Shown here piece by piece: positions 17,272 through 26,990 of a stretch of DNA of 64,000 nt (positions are counted from its first letter, which is position 1; every line of letters begins with the position of its first letter). Made by a program: the position numbers and the translations under genes. The notes under the pieces are model-generated. The model was not told where the DNA came from, ran no database searches, and saw only the letters and a list, made by a program, of their open reading frames with translations. The stretch is from Aquibacillus kalidii (GTDB lineage: Bacteria > Bacillota > Bacilli > Bacillales > Amphibacillaceae): NCBI RefSeq assembly GCF_014280935.1, contig NZ_JACLZI010000032.1, positions 85,137 to 149,136 of the forward strand, written 5' to 3'.

Positions 17272-19372
17272 AGTTATAAGTATAGATAGTTTCAGAGTGG
17301 TAATTGAATTGGATGATAGTGTAAAAACACTATTCAAAAGTGGCTTTAACGATATTTATGAAATCGCACGTATCAACTCATATGTTTCTATTCCAGTAGG
17401 TGCTGAAAAAATTATTTCAATGATAACTAAAGTGAAAATAAATGATGAGACGGAATTTGACGCATTGGAAAACTCTATATTATTACCAAAATCTAATCGA
17501 TATATAGTAGCTACTATGATAGGTACGATAAATAATGACAATCGATACATACAGGGTGTTTACAATTTTCCAATTTTAGATAATCCAGTTTGTTATGTGC
17601 TAAGAAAGGATTTAGAGATTATTTTTGATTATAAGCCTAAGGAAAGCGATATTGATTTGAAAAGAGATTATTATCTACCGATTGGTAGTTCACCGGTATT
17701 TTCTGAATTTGATATTAAGATAAATCCAGATAAATTCTTTAGCAAACATGTAGCTGTCCTTGGAAATACTGGATCAGGAAAGTCTAGTACAATAGCTTCC
17801 ATTTTCCAATCTATGTTTAAAGGAGAGTTTAAGGTTTCAAATGAATCAAGGAAATTAACTGATGCTCACGTTGTAATATTTGATACGAATGGTGAGTATA
17901 GAAGAGCTTTTCAATTTGAAGATGAAGAATTAAAATCGCGTGTTAACACCTTTACAATAAAAAGGGATGGTTTGAGAGTACCATACTGGTTTATGAACTA
18001 TGAAGACTTTGACTATTTGTTTGAACCTTCTTATCAGACACAAGCGCCGATATTAAAAAGATCAATAGCTTTAGCTAAAAATTATGAACTTACCAATAGT
18101 AGTGATGTGGAAAAAGCAATATCTGAACCAGTTTTAAATAAGATATTAAGATTGATAGATTTGCTGCAGAAGAATGATAGGGATATGAAGCATTTCTTGT
18201 TGAATGAGCTTGATGATTTAATTAATACATTGCAGGACAACGAAGACCAACTAATTTGTCTCATTGTTTCCGAATTGAATGATTTACGGCAGGCAAAAGA
18301 AACAGGAAATTTAAGAGACGATTATGGAATTAAAGGAGACGTAAGTTCAGTAGCTGTGGATACAGCTTATACCAAACTAAATACTCTAGTCAAAAAAATT
18401 ATTGAGGATTCCAAAACGGAATCGCTATTAAATGAAAAGGATATCGATTTGCCAGTTTACTTTAACTTTTCTAAAATAATAACAGAATTCATTGATGAGG
18501 CTATTGATGAAATAGGTTCATCACAAGCAAAATATAAGGAATTTCTCTCTAGTTTAAAATTAAGGCTTTCTAGCTATAACTCAGACGAAAGAATTAGCAT
18601 CCCTTTTATGTTAGGAAATGAAGATATTGGTGATTCGTTGGCTAAGTTTTTAACTTATGTTTTAGGGGGCATTTTTGAACAAGAGGGTAGCGAGGATCAA
18701 AAGAGTGATTTTGAAAATTACAGATTTAAAGTTGATAATGTAAATAATCCTGACAAAAAAAGCCAGGTAACAATTTTAGACATGTCACTGTTACCTTTTG
18801 AGGTTCTAGAAAATATTACTGGTCTTATAGGTAGACTACTTCTAGAATTTGTACAGAGAATTGAAAAAGTAGATGAATATAAGGAATTTCGTGGTAAGTA
18901 TCCAATATCCATCGTATTAGAAGAAGCGCATAATTACATTCCTCAATTAGATCGTAAGAAAGACCGTGTTTCAATTTCAAAACGAGTCTTTGAACGAATT
19001 GCTAAAGAAGGTCGAAAGTACGGTCTATCATTAATTATATCTTCTCAGAGGCCATCTGAACTATCAAAAACGATACTTTCCCAATGCAATTCCTTTATAG
19101 TACATCGGCTTCAAAATCCTGAAGATCAGAATTTTGTGAGGCAAATGGTGTCGTCAGCTAACGCTGACATATTAAGTCAGCTTCCTATTTTACCACAACA
19201 ACACGCGATATTTTTGGGTGATGCGGTTAAAAGTCCTACACAAGTTCGTTTATACGATGTCAATCCAAGTCCCGATAGTAATGATCCGGAGTTCTTTTCA
19301 CACTGGATGGGGATTAATAGAGTTGGTATTGACGTTAAAAGTGTTACGAAAAAATGGACTGGTAGTGAGTAG
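17249..19372 (+). CDS. herA: HerA-like ATPase (partner of SIR2)
   Basis: A 707-residue FtsK/HerA-type DNA-translocating ATPase. An N-terminal small beta-barrel (HAS-barrel-like, residues 1-60) precedes Walker A GNTGSGKS (about residues 172-179), Walker B-like VVIFDTNGEYRR, a second acidic motif VLEEAHNYIP, and the sensor segment LIISSQRPSELS typical of HerA. HerA forms hexameric rings; with SIR2 partners it assembles the defence complex known as Nezha. I placed the start at the second of two adjacent ATGs because AGAGGTGG at 17235-17242 then has normal spacing. The start lies inside the end of the SIR2 gene. Confidence 0.88.
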   Translation: MQEQTIGRVISIDSFRVVIELDDSVKTLFKSGFNDIYEIARINSYVSIPVGAEKIISMITKVKINDETEFDALENSILLPKSNRYIVATMIGTINNDNRYIQGVYNFPILDNPVCYVLRKDLEIIFDYKPKESDIDLKRDYYLPIGSSPVFSEFDIKINPDKFFSKHVAVLGNTGSGKSSTIASIFQSMFKGEFKVSNESRKLTDAHVVIFDTNGEYRRAFQFEDEELKSRVNTFTIKRDGLRVPYWFMNYEDFDYLFEPSYQTQAPILKRSIALAKNYELTNSSDVEKAISEPVLNKILRLIDLLQKNDRDMKHFLLNELDDLINTLQDNEDQLICLIVSELNDLRQAKETGNLRDDYGIKGDVSSVAVDTAYTKLNTLVKKIIEDSKTESLLNEKDIDLPVYFNFSKIITEFIDEAIDEIGSSQAKYKEFLSSLKLRLSSYNSDERISIPFMLGNEDIGDSLAKFLTYVLGGIFEQEGSEDQKSDFENYRFKVDNVNNPDKKSQVTILDMSLLPFEVLENITGLIGRLLLEFVQRIEKVDEYKEFRGKYPISIVLEEAHNYIPQLDRKKDRVSISKRVFERIAKEGRKYGLSLIISSQRPSELSKTILSQCNSFIVHRLQNPEDQNFVRQMVSSANADILSQLPILPQQHAIFLGDAVKSPTQVRLYDVNPSPDSNDPEFFSHWMGINRVGIDVKSVTKKWTGSE

Positions 19373-19383
19373 GTGAAGATAGA

Positions 19384-19854
19384 ATGAGGAAAGTCGGGAG
19401 AAATGATCTATGTCCCCGTGGAAGTGGAAAAAAACACAAAAAGTGCTGCTTAGATAAAAATGATGATGTTTCTTTTACCAATCCGGAAAACTATGTTGGT
19501 AACTATAAAGAACTAAAAAGAAGTTCTGGGAATTCACTAAAGATATTAATTTCGCAGCCTCGGGTTTTGCGGTATTAACGAATGTTTTTGAAGGTAACCA
19601 TCTTCAAGACTTATCTGATTTTGATGTACCTGAAATAATAGAAGAAAATATTTAAATAAATTATTACCTATGGAAGCTGTTAATATTGCTATTAAACCAT
19701 CTTCATGGGATCACTTAAAAAACATCAATAAGAACATTTTTCGATGCTAATATGGGGGATGGTACAACTGTTTGAAGTAATCAGTGGAGAATCACCAAAC
19801 ATGTTAGAAGAAACTTTTTATGACTTGTTTGAAATAAGTTATGATATTTATTGA
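19384..19854 (+). pseudogene. Broken SEC-C motif gene
   Basis: The first frame codes for a SEC-C zinc motif (CPRGSGKKHKKCC; the usual second cysteine position is arginine) and stops at 19578. Coding-like sequence continues after a shift at the A-run near 19510 (KKFWEFTKDINFAASGFAV, to a stop near 19653), again in another frame (YLNKLLPMEAVNIAIKPSS), and finally VISGESPNMLEETFYDLFE up to a TGA at 19854. At least three indels have broken one protein of about 155 residues. It follows HerA by 11 bases, so it may once have been a third gene of that operon. SEC-C motifs bind zinc; the role here is unknown. Confidence 0.8.
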
Positions 19855-19909
19855 AATATAATGATATATAATATTTAGTAATTGGATGTGATAACAATTG
19901 GAGAATAAT

Positions 19910-21652
19910 ATGAGAAGAGCGATTTGGAAAGCACATAATAAAAAATGTTATTACTGCCATGAAGATGTTTCGATTAGAGAACTACATATCGACCATTTTA
20001 TTCCTAATAGTACTGATGAAAATCTAAAAAAGGAAATACTTAACGAGTTAAAACTTGAACGTGATTTTGATTTCAATGGTTTAAAAAACTTAGTTCCATC
20101 ACATTCATTATGCAATATTTCTAGAAAAGGCAAGTATGTACCTACTGCTCAAAGTTTTTCGGGTGTATTAGTAATCACCGAAAGGCTACTTCCGATGATA
20201 CTTAAGATAAAAGAAAAACTAGACACCGAAGAGAAATTTGATGAGAATATATCTCAAATAGAAACGTACTTAGAAAAAGGAATATCCTCAGCTGAGGAAC
20301 TTTATGATTACTTCACTAAAGAGAATGAGTATTTTAAAGAGGTTGAACATATAGATTCTAGTTTAATTAGAATTAGTACTAAAAATGTGGAAGTTCAATG
20401 TTTATTACCAAAATTTCCAGATGTTCATGGTTCAATGCTAATTACCTTTAGAAGTTTAAGAATCCGTGACTGTTTAATTACTTTTAATCACTCAGAAATA
20501 GTGAATGAAATATTTCATGGAATTGGATCGTCTGCAGAAAATGTTTTCAGACGAATTATAGTACATAGTGATATTAGTAAAAACAGTTCAGTTGTTCAGT
20601 TGGGAAACAATCGATTTAACATCAGTTTAGATGAAGTAAAACAGCTGTGCAGTATCATTGATAAGATAGCACCATTGTATATTAATGCTATTAAGTCTAC
20701 TGAAAATGTCTTTAAGACAAGAGAATTTTCATACTCTGCTAAGGGAAGATTCAGATTACTAAAGATATCTCGATCTTTATGGAGAAATATAATCGAATTT
20801 GCAAATAAATATGATTATGAAAAGGGAAAAACGAATTGGCATATATTTGACGGAAATGCTAGCTATTTGAAGATATATTGTAAAACACCAGAAGATACTA
20901 GTAGAAATTATCGATTGTTTATATATCCAGAAGCTGTAGAGCATGAAATGTGGGAGAAATTTTCTCTATCAGATAATGATGTATGGTTATGTTGGGAACC
21001 ATCTATACTAGTGGATAATGCAAGAGATTTTCAAACTAATAAAGTTTGGAGTGCAGAGTATGCATATAACTGGCTTGAAAATAATCTCATACCCGCTGTA
21101 ATTGAATACAATAGAGAGAATCAAAGGCCGTTTCTAAAAAGACTTTTTGGTAAATCAAATAATTTAGTACCACCTTTTGATGGGCGTGGTTTAAATTCAA
21201 CTCAAGCTTCAACGACATTTACCAATCTTAAATATATTAAAGCTATAGAAAAATATGTAAGTCAGTTTCAGCACTTTTTTGCTATCTATTCAAATCATTA
21301 CTTAAGTGCAGATGCTATTATAGGGGTATATAAATCTATATTATATTGCTTGGGCAATTGTAAAATGGATGCGGGCACGCTTGAATACTTAAATGTAAAA
21401 CTGAACGGTAATCAATCAATAGAATCAATAATGAGTAGTGTTGAACAAAAATTGGAAAATTTAAGTGGAACAAAGGGAGTCAACGGGAGTAATATGGAAT
21501 ATGCATTGAGATCTCTATGTGCTCTACTTCGTGAAAGTACCTTTGCGCTTGAGAAAGAGGCTGCAATAGCTACAAGTCTCACTTCTTTCTTAGAAAAAGT
21601 CTATGAAGAATATTGTTTCCTTAAAGACTTAGAAAGAGCTAGAGCTTTATGA
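19910..21652 (+). CDS. HNH nuclease-domain protein, otherwise unrecognised
   Basis: A 580-residue protein. Its N-terminus is an HNH endonuclease domain: CYYC zinc pair (about residues 14-17), ELHIDHFIP with the catalytic histidine, then N of LKNLVPSHSLCN and the second zinc cysteine. The remaining 500 residues match nothing I recognise; they contain beta-rich and helical parts (RNYRLFIYPEAVEHEMW, WEPSILVD) and could be a sensor or specificity region. Start 19910 is preceded by GGAG at 19900-19903. Placement at the end of a defence island makes an anti-phage nuclease likely, acting alone or with the SIR2-HerA pair upstream, but this is inference from context. Confidence 0.75.
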   Translation: MRRAIWKAHNKKCYYCHEDVSIRELHIDHFIPNSTDENLKKEILNELKLERDFDFNGLKNLVPSHSLCNISRKGKYVPTAQSFSGVLVITERLLPMILKIKEKLDTEEKFDENISQIETYLEKGISSAEELYDYFTKENEYFKEVEHIDSSLIRISTKNVEVQCLLPKFPDVHGSMLITFRSLRIRDCLITFNHSEIVNEIFHGIGSSAENVFRRIIVHSDISKNSSVVQLGNNRFNISLDEVKQLCSIIDKIAPLYINAIKSTENVFKTREFSYSAKGRFRLLKISRSLWRNIIEFANKYDYEKGKTNWHIFDGNASYLKIYCKTPEDTSRNYRLFIYPEAVEHEMWEKFSLSDNDVWLCWEPSILVDNARDFQTNKVWSAEYAYNWLENNLIPAVIEYNRENQRPFLKRLFGKSNNLVPPFDGRGLNSTQASTTFTNLKYIKAIEKYVSQFQHFFAIYSNHYLSADAIIGVYKSILYCLGNCKMDAGTLEYLNVKLNGNQSIESIMSSVEQKLENLSGTKGVNGSNMEYALRSLCALLRESTFALEKEAAIATSLTSFLEKVYEEYCFLKDLERARAL

Positions 21653-21798
21653 AACATATAGAGAAGAGCATTTACTTCATAATCCTATTACAAATTATAT
21701 AGAATTCCTAAGGTAATGTCCGGGCCGTGGGGAAAAGAGTTTGGGTTTGAAGAATCTTTTCATTTCTCCTAAATCAAGATTAAAGGGATCAAAGGATA

Positions 21799-22290
21799 AT
21801 GTTTGATTATGAAAATAAGCTAGCCTCTACTTTAAAAGGGCTAGCTAAATATTATTTTACCCTACAAACCGGTACGGTGAACCGTATCACAAGTGATGGT
21901 AAACAAGAAACAACAGATCCTAACTTGCTTTATGATTTAGAAAGAGTATTAGATACCTGTCAGGTGAACACAAAGGAAGAAATTGAGAAGTTTGTAACTT
22001 AGAATTCAGTGAGAAGAGAAAGACAAGTAAGACACAGGAGAAGTTGAATTCTATCCTGGACAAAGCTGTGAATCTTTAAAACAAAGAGTTACCTAAAGAC
22101 CAGCAAGAGGGTTTTAAAGGAGCTACTACCAAATTTGTTCGAACATATTCTTTTATCTTGCAGATAGGGCCATTTACAGACATTGATCTTCACAAGATAT
22201 ATGTCTATTTATGGATGATATGTTTGAAGAAGACTACGATGGCTAAAACGAGCGGACAGTTTCATAGCTATACAGTGTTGAACCACATTA
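21799..22290 (+). pseudogene. Fragment of a type I restriction R subunit (HsdR)
   Basis: An ATG frame of 67 codons at 21799-22002 ends in DPNLLYDLERVLDTC and TKEEIEKFV, the kind of segment found near the C-terminus of HsdR. After a frameshift, the stretch from about 22050 reads KELPKDQQEGFKGATTKFV, then RTYSFILQIGPFTDIDLHK, also HsdR-like, with an in-frame stop in its first part. Only the C-terminal fifth of a 1000-residue enzyme remains, and no HsdM or HsdS gene is nearby. The short stretch 21653-21798 shows no gene. Confidence 0.65.
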
Positions 22291-22317
22291 AAAAGGACCG
22301 AAAGAGGTCCTTTTTTT
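22290..22317 (+). terminator. Terminator closing the defence island
   Basis: A tight hairpin, AAAAAGGACC-GAAAGA-GGTCC, runs into seven T. It lies just after the HsdR remnant. The following 400 bases (22318-22732) are AT-rich and contain no further gene or motif I can support. Confidence 0.9.
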
Positions 22318-22732
22318 CAGTTTTAATACAACAAGAGAAAGATTGAAAGATTTGATCTTAACCCTTGGCCTATTGACTTTCTTTTCCTATCACCTAAAAA
22401 GCGACTCAAAATCGTGTTCATTTTTATAAACAAAATGAATAAAAAACAGACAGGAATTTTATTATTATTTTAGGATGTATGGGGAAAACGAGCTTTATAG
22501 TTAAAATCAGTAATACCGAACAAATACCAATACCTGTTTGTTATATATAGAAGATATTTTATACATAAAAAGAAAATCTCATTACGAGAAAACATCAAAG
22601 GGAAAAATGATTGACTTAGGCTCTAGAATATAACTCGATTCTGTGAAAATGACTATCTCTGCACTTGGATAAATATGTTAAAATAATAATGATGGTGAAA
22701 AAATTCAAAAGTAAAACAGAGGAGGATGCTTA

Positions 22733-24838
22733 TTGGAAAAGAAGAAAAAAGCTCAAGTTCCTTTTCGATTAAATATAATATTTATCGGAGTTTTTGCATT
22801 GTTTGCACTGTTAATTTTACAACTAGGTGTTGTTCAAATTCTAAATGGGGAAGAAGCACAAAATGAGATTAACAAAACAGAAAGTACAGCATCAACTAAA
22901 TCAGTTCCCCGAGGGAAAATGTACGATAGGTATGGAAGGTTAATATTAGATAATGAACCAGTCAAAGCGATTACGTACACACCTCCTAAGAATGGAGAGT
23001 CAGCAGAAAAACGATTAAAGTTAGCTGAAAAACTTGGCCAGTATGTCACCGTGTTTAAAGACAAAGAAGAACTAATTGATAACGTAAGTGAAAGAGATAA
23101 AAAAGAGTATTGGTATTTACTAAATACGAAGGAAGCACAAGATAAATTATCGAAGAAAGAGCTAGAGTTAGATAATAGTGAGCAATATAAACTAATGCTA
23201 GAACGCATCACAGAGAATGATCTACAAACAATTGAGTGGACAGACGAATTGTTGAACATTATCTCTATAAAGAAGGAATTTGATCAAGCATACGAACTCT
23301 CGCCTCATGTAGTCATAAATGAAGGAATTACGGAAGAAGAATTTGCCCAAGTAGCGGAACATTTACCTGAATTAAAAGGGATAGATGCAGCTATTGATTG
23401 GGAACGGAAACCACTATTTGGAGATACTTTCGCAAGTTTTATAGGTGGAATAACTACCGCAGATGAGGGCATTCCACTAGAAAATAGAGATTATTATTTA
23501 ACCCATGGATATAGTTTAAATGATCGGGTTGGAACTAGTGGATTAGAGCAAGAATACGAAAGCGTGTTACGTGGTAGAAAAGAGAAAATACAATATAAGA
23601 CGAACAATGCAGGCGATATTGTTGGTTCTGAAGTAGTAGTAGAAGGTCAAAGTGGAAAGAATTTAGTATTAGCTACAGACATAGAACTACAGATTGCTGT
23701 TGATCAGATTGTTAAAGATGAATTAAAAAAAGCGATGAGTCAGAACAATAATGGATATTTGGAGGATGCACTTGTTGCGATGATGAACCCTCAGACTGGC
23801 GAAATTTTAGCGATGTCTGGTGTTCGTTATGATAGAGAGGATGGAGAATACAAGGATCAATCCTACCGAGTTATCTATGATGCACATCAGCCTGGTTCAG
23901 CGATAAAAGGTGCTACTCTCTTGGCGGGCTTTGATACCGGTGTTGTTGAGATAGGTGAAGCGATACTCGATACGCCAATAAGAATAGCGGGTACACCTGA
24001 AAAAGGATCTTGGCGAGATTTAGGGAGACCAACTGATCTGAAAGCCCTGGAAAGGTCTTCAAATGTGTATATGTTTAATATTGCGTTACGTATTAGCGGG
24101 GCGAACTACCAACCGAATCAACCTTTGCGTGGTTTTAACTGGGATACCTTCCAAAAGATGCGAAACTATTACAACCAGTTTGGTCTAGGTGTAGAAACTG
24201 GAGTAGATTTGCCTTATGAGGCTACAGGTGTTGTTGGGGAAGATACGATTGCAGGTAAAATATTAGACCTTGCGATTGGACAATATGATACTTACACAAC
24301 CTTGCAATTAGTTCAATATGTCTCCACCATTGCAAATGACGGTTACCGGGTACGACCACATCTGGTAAATGAAATCCGACAACCTGATTCAGAAAATGGA
24401 GAATTGGGGCCTGTTATAGAAAGTAAAGAAACAGATGTTTTAAACAAAATCGTAATGGATGATAAGTATATCGAGAGAGTGCAACAAGGCTTCATAAATG
24501 TATTCCATGGTTCACAAGGAACAGCAGTGTCTCACTGGGGAAGTGAGTATGATAAATACAAAGTTGCTGGAAAAACTGGTACAGCTCAAAACCCTCAGTA
24601 TGAGAATGGGAATAAGATTGATACAGAGAACTTATCCCTTGTTGGGTATGCTCCATACGATAATCCGGAAGTAGCTTTCGCGGTCATTGTACCTAAAAAT
24701 AAACCAGCACCAGGTCAATACGACGTAAACCATGCCATTGGAAAAAGAATTATTAAAAAGTACTTTGAACTGAAAGAAGAAAGAGAAAAGAATGGTATAA
24801 AGACAAATCTACTTGAAAAAGAACCGGAAAAGGAATAG
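22733..24838 (+). CDS. Class B penicillin-binding protein (PbpA/PBP2-like transpeptidase)
   Basis: Peptidoglycan transpeptidase of 701 residues, anchored by one N-terminal membrane helix (about residues 11-33) with the catalytic domain outside. A dimerisation region begins with PRGKMYDRYGRLI. The penicillin-binding motifs are SAIK (catalytic S389, K392), SSN (442-444) and KTGTA (from 614). Size and sequence resemble the rod-shape PBP2 group of bacilli (PbpA/PbpH) rather than SpoVD. The start is TTG at 22733, preceded by GAGGAGG. It is flanked on both sides by terminators and so is a single-gene unit, unrelated in function to the defence island. Confidence 0.9.
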   Translation: MEKKKKAQVPFRLNIIFIGVFALFALLILQLGVVQILNGEEAQNEINKTESTASTKSVPRGKMYDRYGRLILDNEPVKAITYTPPKNGESAEKRLKLAEKLGQYVTVFKDKEELIDNVSERDKKEYWYLLNTKEAQDKLSKKELELDNSEQYKLMLERITENDLQTIEWTDELLNIISIKKEFDQAYELSPHVVINEGITEEEFAQVAEHLPELKGIDAAIDWERKPLFGDTFASFIGGITTADEGIPLENRDYYLTHGYSLNDRVGTSGLEQEYESVLRGRKEKIQYKTNNAGDIVGSEVVVEGQSGKNLVLATDIELQIAVDQIVKDELKKAMSQNNNGYLEDALVAMMNPQTGEILAMSGVRYDREDGEYKDQSYRVIYDAHQPGSAIKGATLLAGFDTGVVEIGEAILDTPIRIAGTPEKGSWRDLGRPTDLKALERSSNVYMFNIALRISGANYQPNQPLRGFNWDTFQKMRNYYNQFGLGVETGVDLPYEATGVVGEDTIAGKILDLAIGQYDTYTTLQLVQYVSTIANDGYRVRPHLVNEIRQPDSENGELGPVIESKETDVLNKIVMDDKYIERVQQGFINVFHGSQGTAVSHWGSEYDKYKVAGKTGTAQNPQYENGNKIDTENLSLVGYAPYDNPEVAFAVIVPKNKPAPGQYDVNHAIGKRIIKKYFELKEEREKNGIKTNLLEKEPEKE

Positions 24839-24839
24839 C

Positions 24840-24870
24840 AAAATCGAGAGGATTATCCTCTCGATTTTTT
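24840..24870 (+). terminator. Terminator of the PBP gene
   Basis: A perfect stem, AAATCGAGAGGAT/ATCCTCTCGATTT, followed by T residues, begins right after the stop codon. Confidence 0.92.
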
Positions 24871-25002
24871 GCTAGCCATAAATTAGGTGTTCTTCAATAA
24901 AATGCGGTTTTCCGATTAGATAAGTTATTACTGTTTGCATTATCTTATTTTTACTCTATATAGTTAGGTTACTCAACCCATAAACAAAAAGGTCGATATA
25001 TA

Positions 25003-25034
25003 GAAAAGGCCCGATAGTATGTTATCGGGACCTC
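25003..25034 (-). terminator. Terminator of the lipoprotein operon
   Basis: On the minus strand, GGTCCCGATAACA and its partner TATCGGGCC form a stem followed by TTTTCT. It ends transcription of the minus-strand genes at 25038-26490. Confidence 0.8.
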
Positions 25035-25037
25035 GTT

Positions 25038-25580
25038 TTATTGAAATGTTTCTAACCCTTCTAATTTCCACTCAGGTTTCATACTTGCTTCGTTAAATAT
25101 ACTAGCGGTCACAATGAAGTCTTCCTCAATAGACTCTACTTCAAAAACTACTTGAATAGATATACTCTCATTTGGTTCCAAAGTTAAATCAGAGGGATTC
25201 CTATTTTCTGGTAGCACCCCTTGATAAGAAACATCTTTACTTTTACTTGCTAAATTAAAGGCGATGGTTTCTACATTCAGCTCTTTATCCGGTGTCACAT
25301 TTTTCACATCTACAACAGCTGTTACCATATAGGGATTTTGCGTTTCTTTTATTTCATTAAATTTAGAGTAAGCAGATTGTAATGTAATGGAATATTGTCC
25401 GCCTTTTACTCCTGCACCATAGGAATATGGAGGAGTCTCAGGCTCGTTCATGTCTTGTTCAGTAGTCGATGGTGGATCATTTTCTTTCTCTTGGTATTCC
25501 GCTTTATCTGGTTCATTCTGACAAGCCGCTAAAAGGAACATAGCCATTAGAAGGGATAAAGTAATTATTTTCTTGATCAT
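25038..25580 (-). CDS. Lipoprotein with a DUF4352-like domain
   Basis: A 180-residue lipoprotein. The signal peptide ends in a lipobox LAAC with C20 as the lipidated residue, followed by a charged, Pro/Glu-rich linker (residues 21-60). The folded part (about 60-180) looks like an immunoglobulin-type beta sandwich of the DUF4352 kind (YMVTAVVDVKNVTPDKELNV, LEPNESISIQVVFEV). It would sit on the outer face of the membrane. Its function is not known. GAGGTGA precedes the start. It is the last gene of a minus-strand group with the YcxB-like membrane protein. Confidence 0.8.
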   Translation of the reverse strand: MIKKIITLSLLMAMFLLAACQNEPDKAEYQEKENDPPSTTEQDMNEPETPPYSYGAGVKGGQYSITLQSAYSKFNEIKETQNPYMVTAVVDVKNVTPDKELNVETIAFNLASKSKDVSYQGVLPENRNPSDLTLEPNESISIQVVFEVESIEEDFIVTASIFNEASMKPEWKLEGLETFQ

Positions 25581-25629
25581 GCTTTCACCTCAAAATAGTA
25601 TTTTTATTCCAAAAAATTATATTAGAGTC

Positions 25630-26268
25630 TTAGTTGCCTAGGATTACTTTAAATAACTCATTCATATCATTCTTTGGCTTAGGCTCAGTGTTATGTTCAA
25701 TTACCGTTAACACTAATATTAGGATAAGAATAAGTATTCGTAACTTAGGCATAAATTCTTTAATTGGTGACGGTTCATGACTAATAGGAGTTTGAATATA
25801 TGCTGTTATTATTTTTCGAAGGGAATCCATTTTTTCTTTATCATCTATAAATCTTTTCGGTATCGAGATAACTTTTCCTTCCTTATCAAATAGGAAGAAG
25901 TACTCTTCATCTTCCACTGCTTCAATGTATAAATCCCAAGCGATTATCTGTTTTTTGGAGGGGGAGATTAACTCAACTCCATCCTCGTTTAAAATAAGCG
26001 TTCTTTCCTCAAGATACTGAGCATTCACAAAAACTTTATCTCTAAAAAAGTATAAGGTTTGTTCAAGAATAGGGAAAATGAGTGCAGACCAAATAAAAGT
26101 GTTTGTGACTGAATAGAGCAGTGTATGCCCAAGAGATAAAAGAAAGAAAACACATATTAATATAACGTACAACCAAAAGCGTGATGTTCTTATCCGTTGT
26201 GAATAAACACGGGCTTTTTTTGATAATTCCCAAGTATCTTTTCGTTCTAATTTAATATTTATTTCCAT
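25630..26268 (-). CDS. YcxB-like membrane protein
   Basis: A 212-residue membrane protein. Two close hydrophobic helices (about residues 30-75) are followed by a soluble domain with ILNEDGVELISPSKKQIIAWDL and the pattern KEGKVISIPKRFI, as in the YcxB-like C-terminal family, then a last hydrophobic helix (about 175-190). No enzymatic motif is visible and the family has no assigned role. A strong site (AAAGGAGGGG on the minus strand) precedes the start. It is probably co-transcribed with the lipoprotein downstream. Confidence 0.75.
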   Translation of the reverse strand: MEINIKLERKDTWELSKKARVYSQRIRTSRFWLYVILICVFFLLSLGHTLLYSVTNTFIWSALIFPILEQTLYFFRDKVFVNAQYLEERTLILNEDGVELISPSKKQIIAWDLYIEAVEDEEYFFLFDKEGKVISIPKRFIDDKEKMDSLRKIITAYIQTPISHEPSPIKEFMPKLRILILILILVLTVIEHNTEPKPKNDMNELFKVILGN

Positions 26269-26307
26269 ATATAAAGACCCCTCCTTTATGCTATTTCAGA
26301 AAGATTT

Positions 26308-26490
26308 CTATTGTTTATCACGGAATACCAGATCCAAGTTCCTGGTGTGTATTTTCCTCCATGCTTTCACGAACACTTCTTGAACCAGATCATCTACTTC
26401 AGCATGGCCACTATAATAAAATAAAAAGGAATATATATCTTCCACATAATCATCGAACCATTCAGTAATTACCTCTTCTTCTGTTTTCAT
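26308..26490 (-). pseudogene. Truncated ECF sigma factor
   Basis: Sixty codons that match the start of an ECF sigma factor: WFDDYVEDIYSFLFYYSG and the core-binding region 2.2 motif VDDLVQEVFVKAWRK. The frame then runs into unrelated residues and stops, so the rest of region 2 and all of region 4 are missing. A full factor has about 165-190 residues. I place the start at 26490, after a GGGGGAC site. The two genes downstream could be remains of its regulon, but that is a guess. Confidence 0.75.
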
Positions 26491-26677
26491 GGAGTCCCCC
26501 CTGAACAACCATTTCTAATAATAAGATGAAACATTTCACTTGATAATTACAGTATAATTAGAGAAATATTTACATATCTAGTTCCAGTATATTCCTTTTT
26601 ATGGATATTTCCATAAATATGAAGTACTATTTTTGATAGAGATAAAAGAGACGACTTTTATTTTTAGGGGGGTATAT

Positions 26678-26990
26678 ATGTCTTTAACTTCTATGCTTAA
26701 AGGGAAAAGTAACAAGGACATAAAGCTACAAAACATACTGAGGGAATCTATCCCAACTAAAAAGGAGTTTCAAACGATATCGGGTAACGATGCCTTTTCT
26801 TCGCTGTACACTGTGAAAGCACCATACAATTTGAATAAATCCTTTGATTCATCTGTAGTTGGAACAGCATTTGATTACTTGCTAGATTTATAGTTGCCCA
26901 GCTGATTACAGGGAATAAAGATAATGTATTGGAAGGTCTTACAGCAAACAGTGGATTGAAGGTCATCCAAAGATTTAATGAATCAAGCAA
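26678..26990 (+). pseudogene. Frameshifted gene of unknown function
   Basis: Starts at ATG 26678 behind AGGGGGG. The first 65 codons (MSLTSMLKGKSNKDIK..., GTAFDYLL) end in a premature stop at 26893, while the plus-two frame continues with ARFIVAQLITGNKDNVLEG. The pattern resembles uncharacterised proteins I have seen in bacilli; no function is known. It is joined directly to a RhuM fragment, suggesting a deletion between two genes. Confidence 0.6.
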
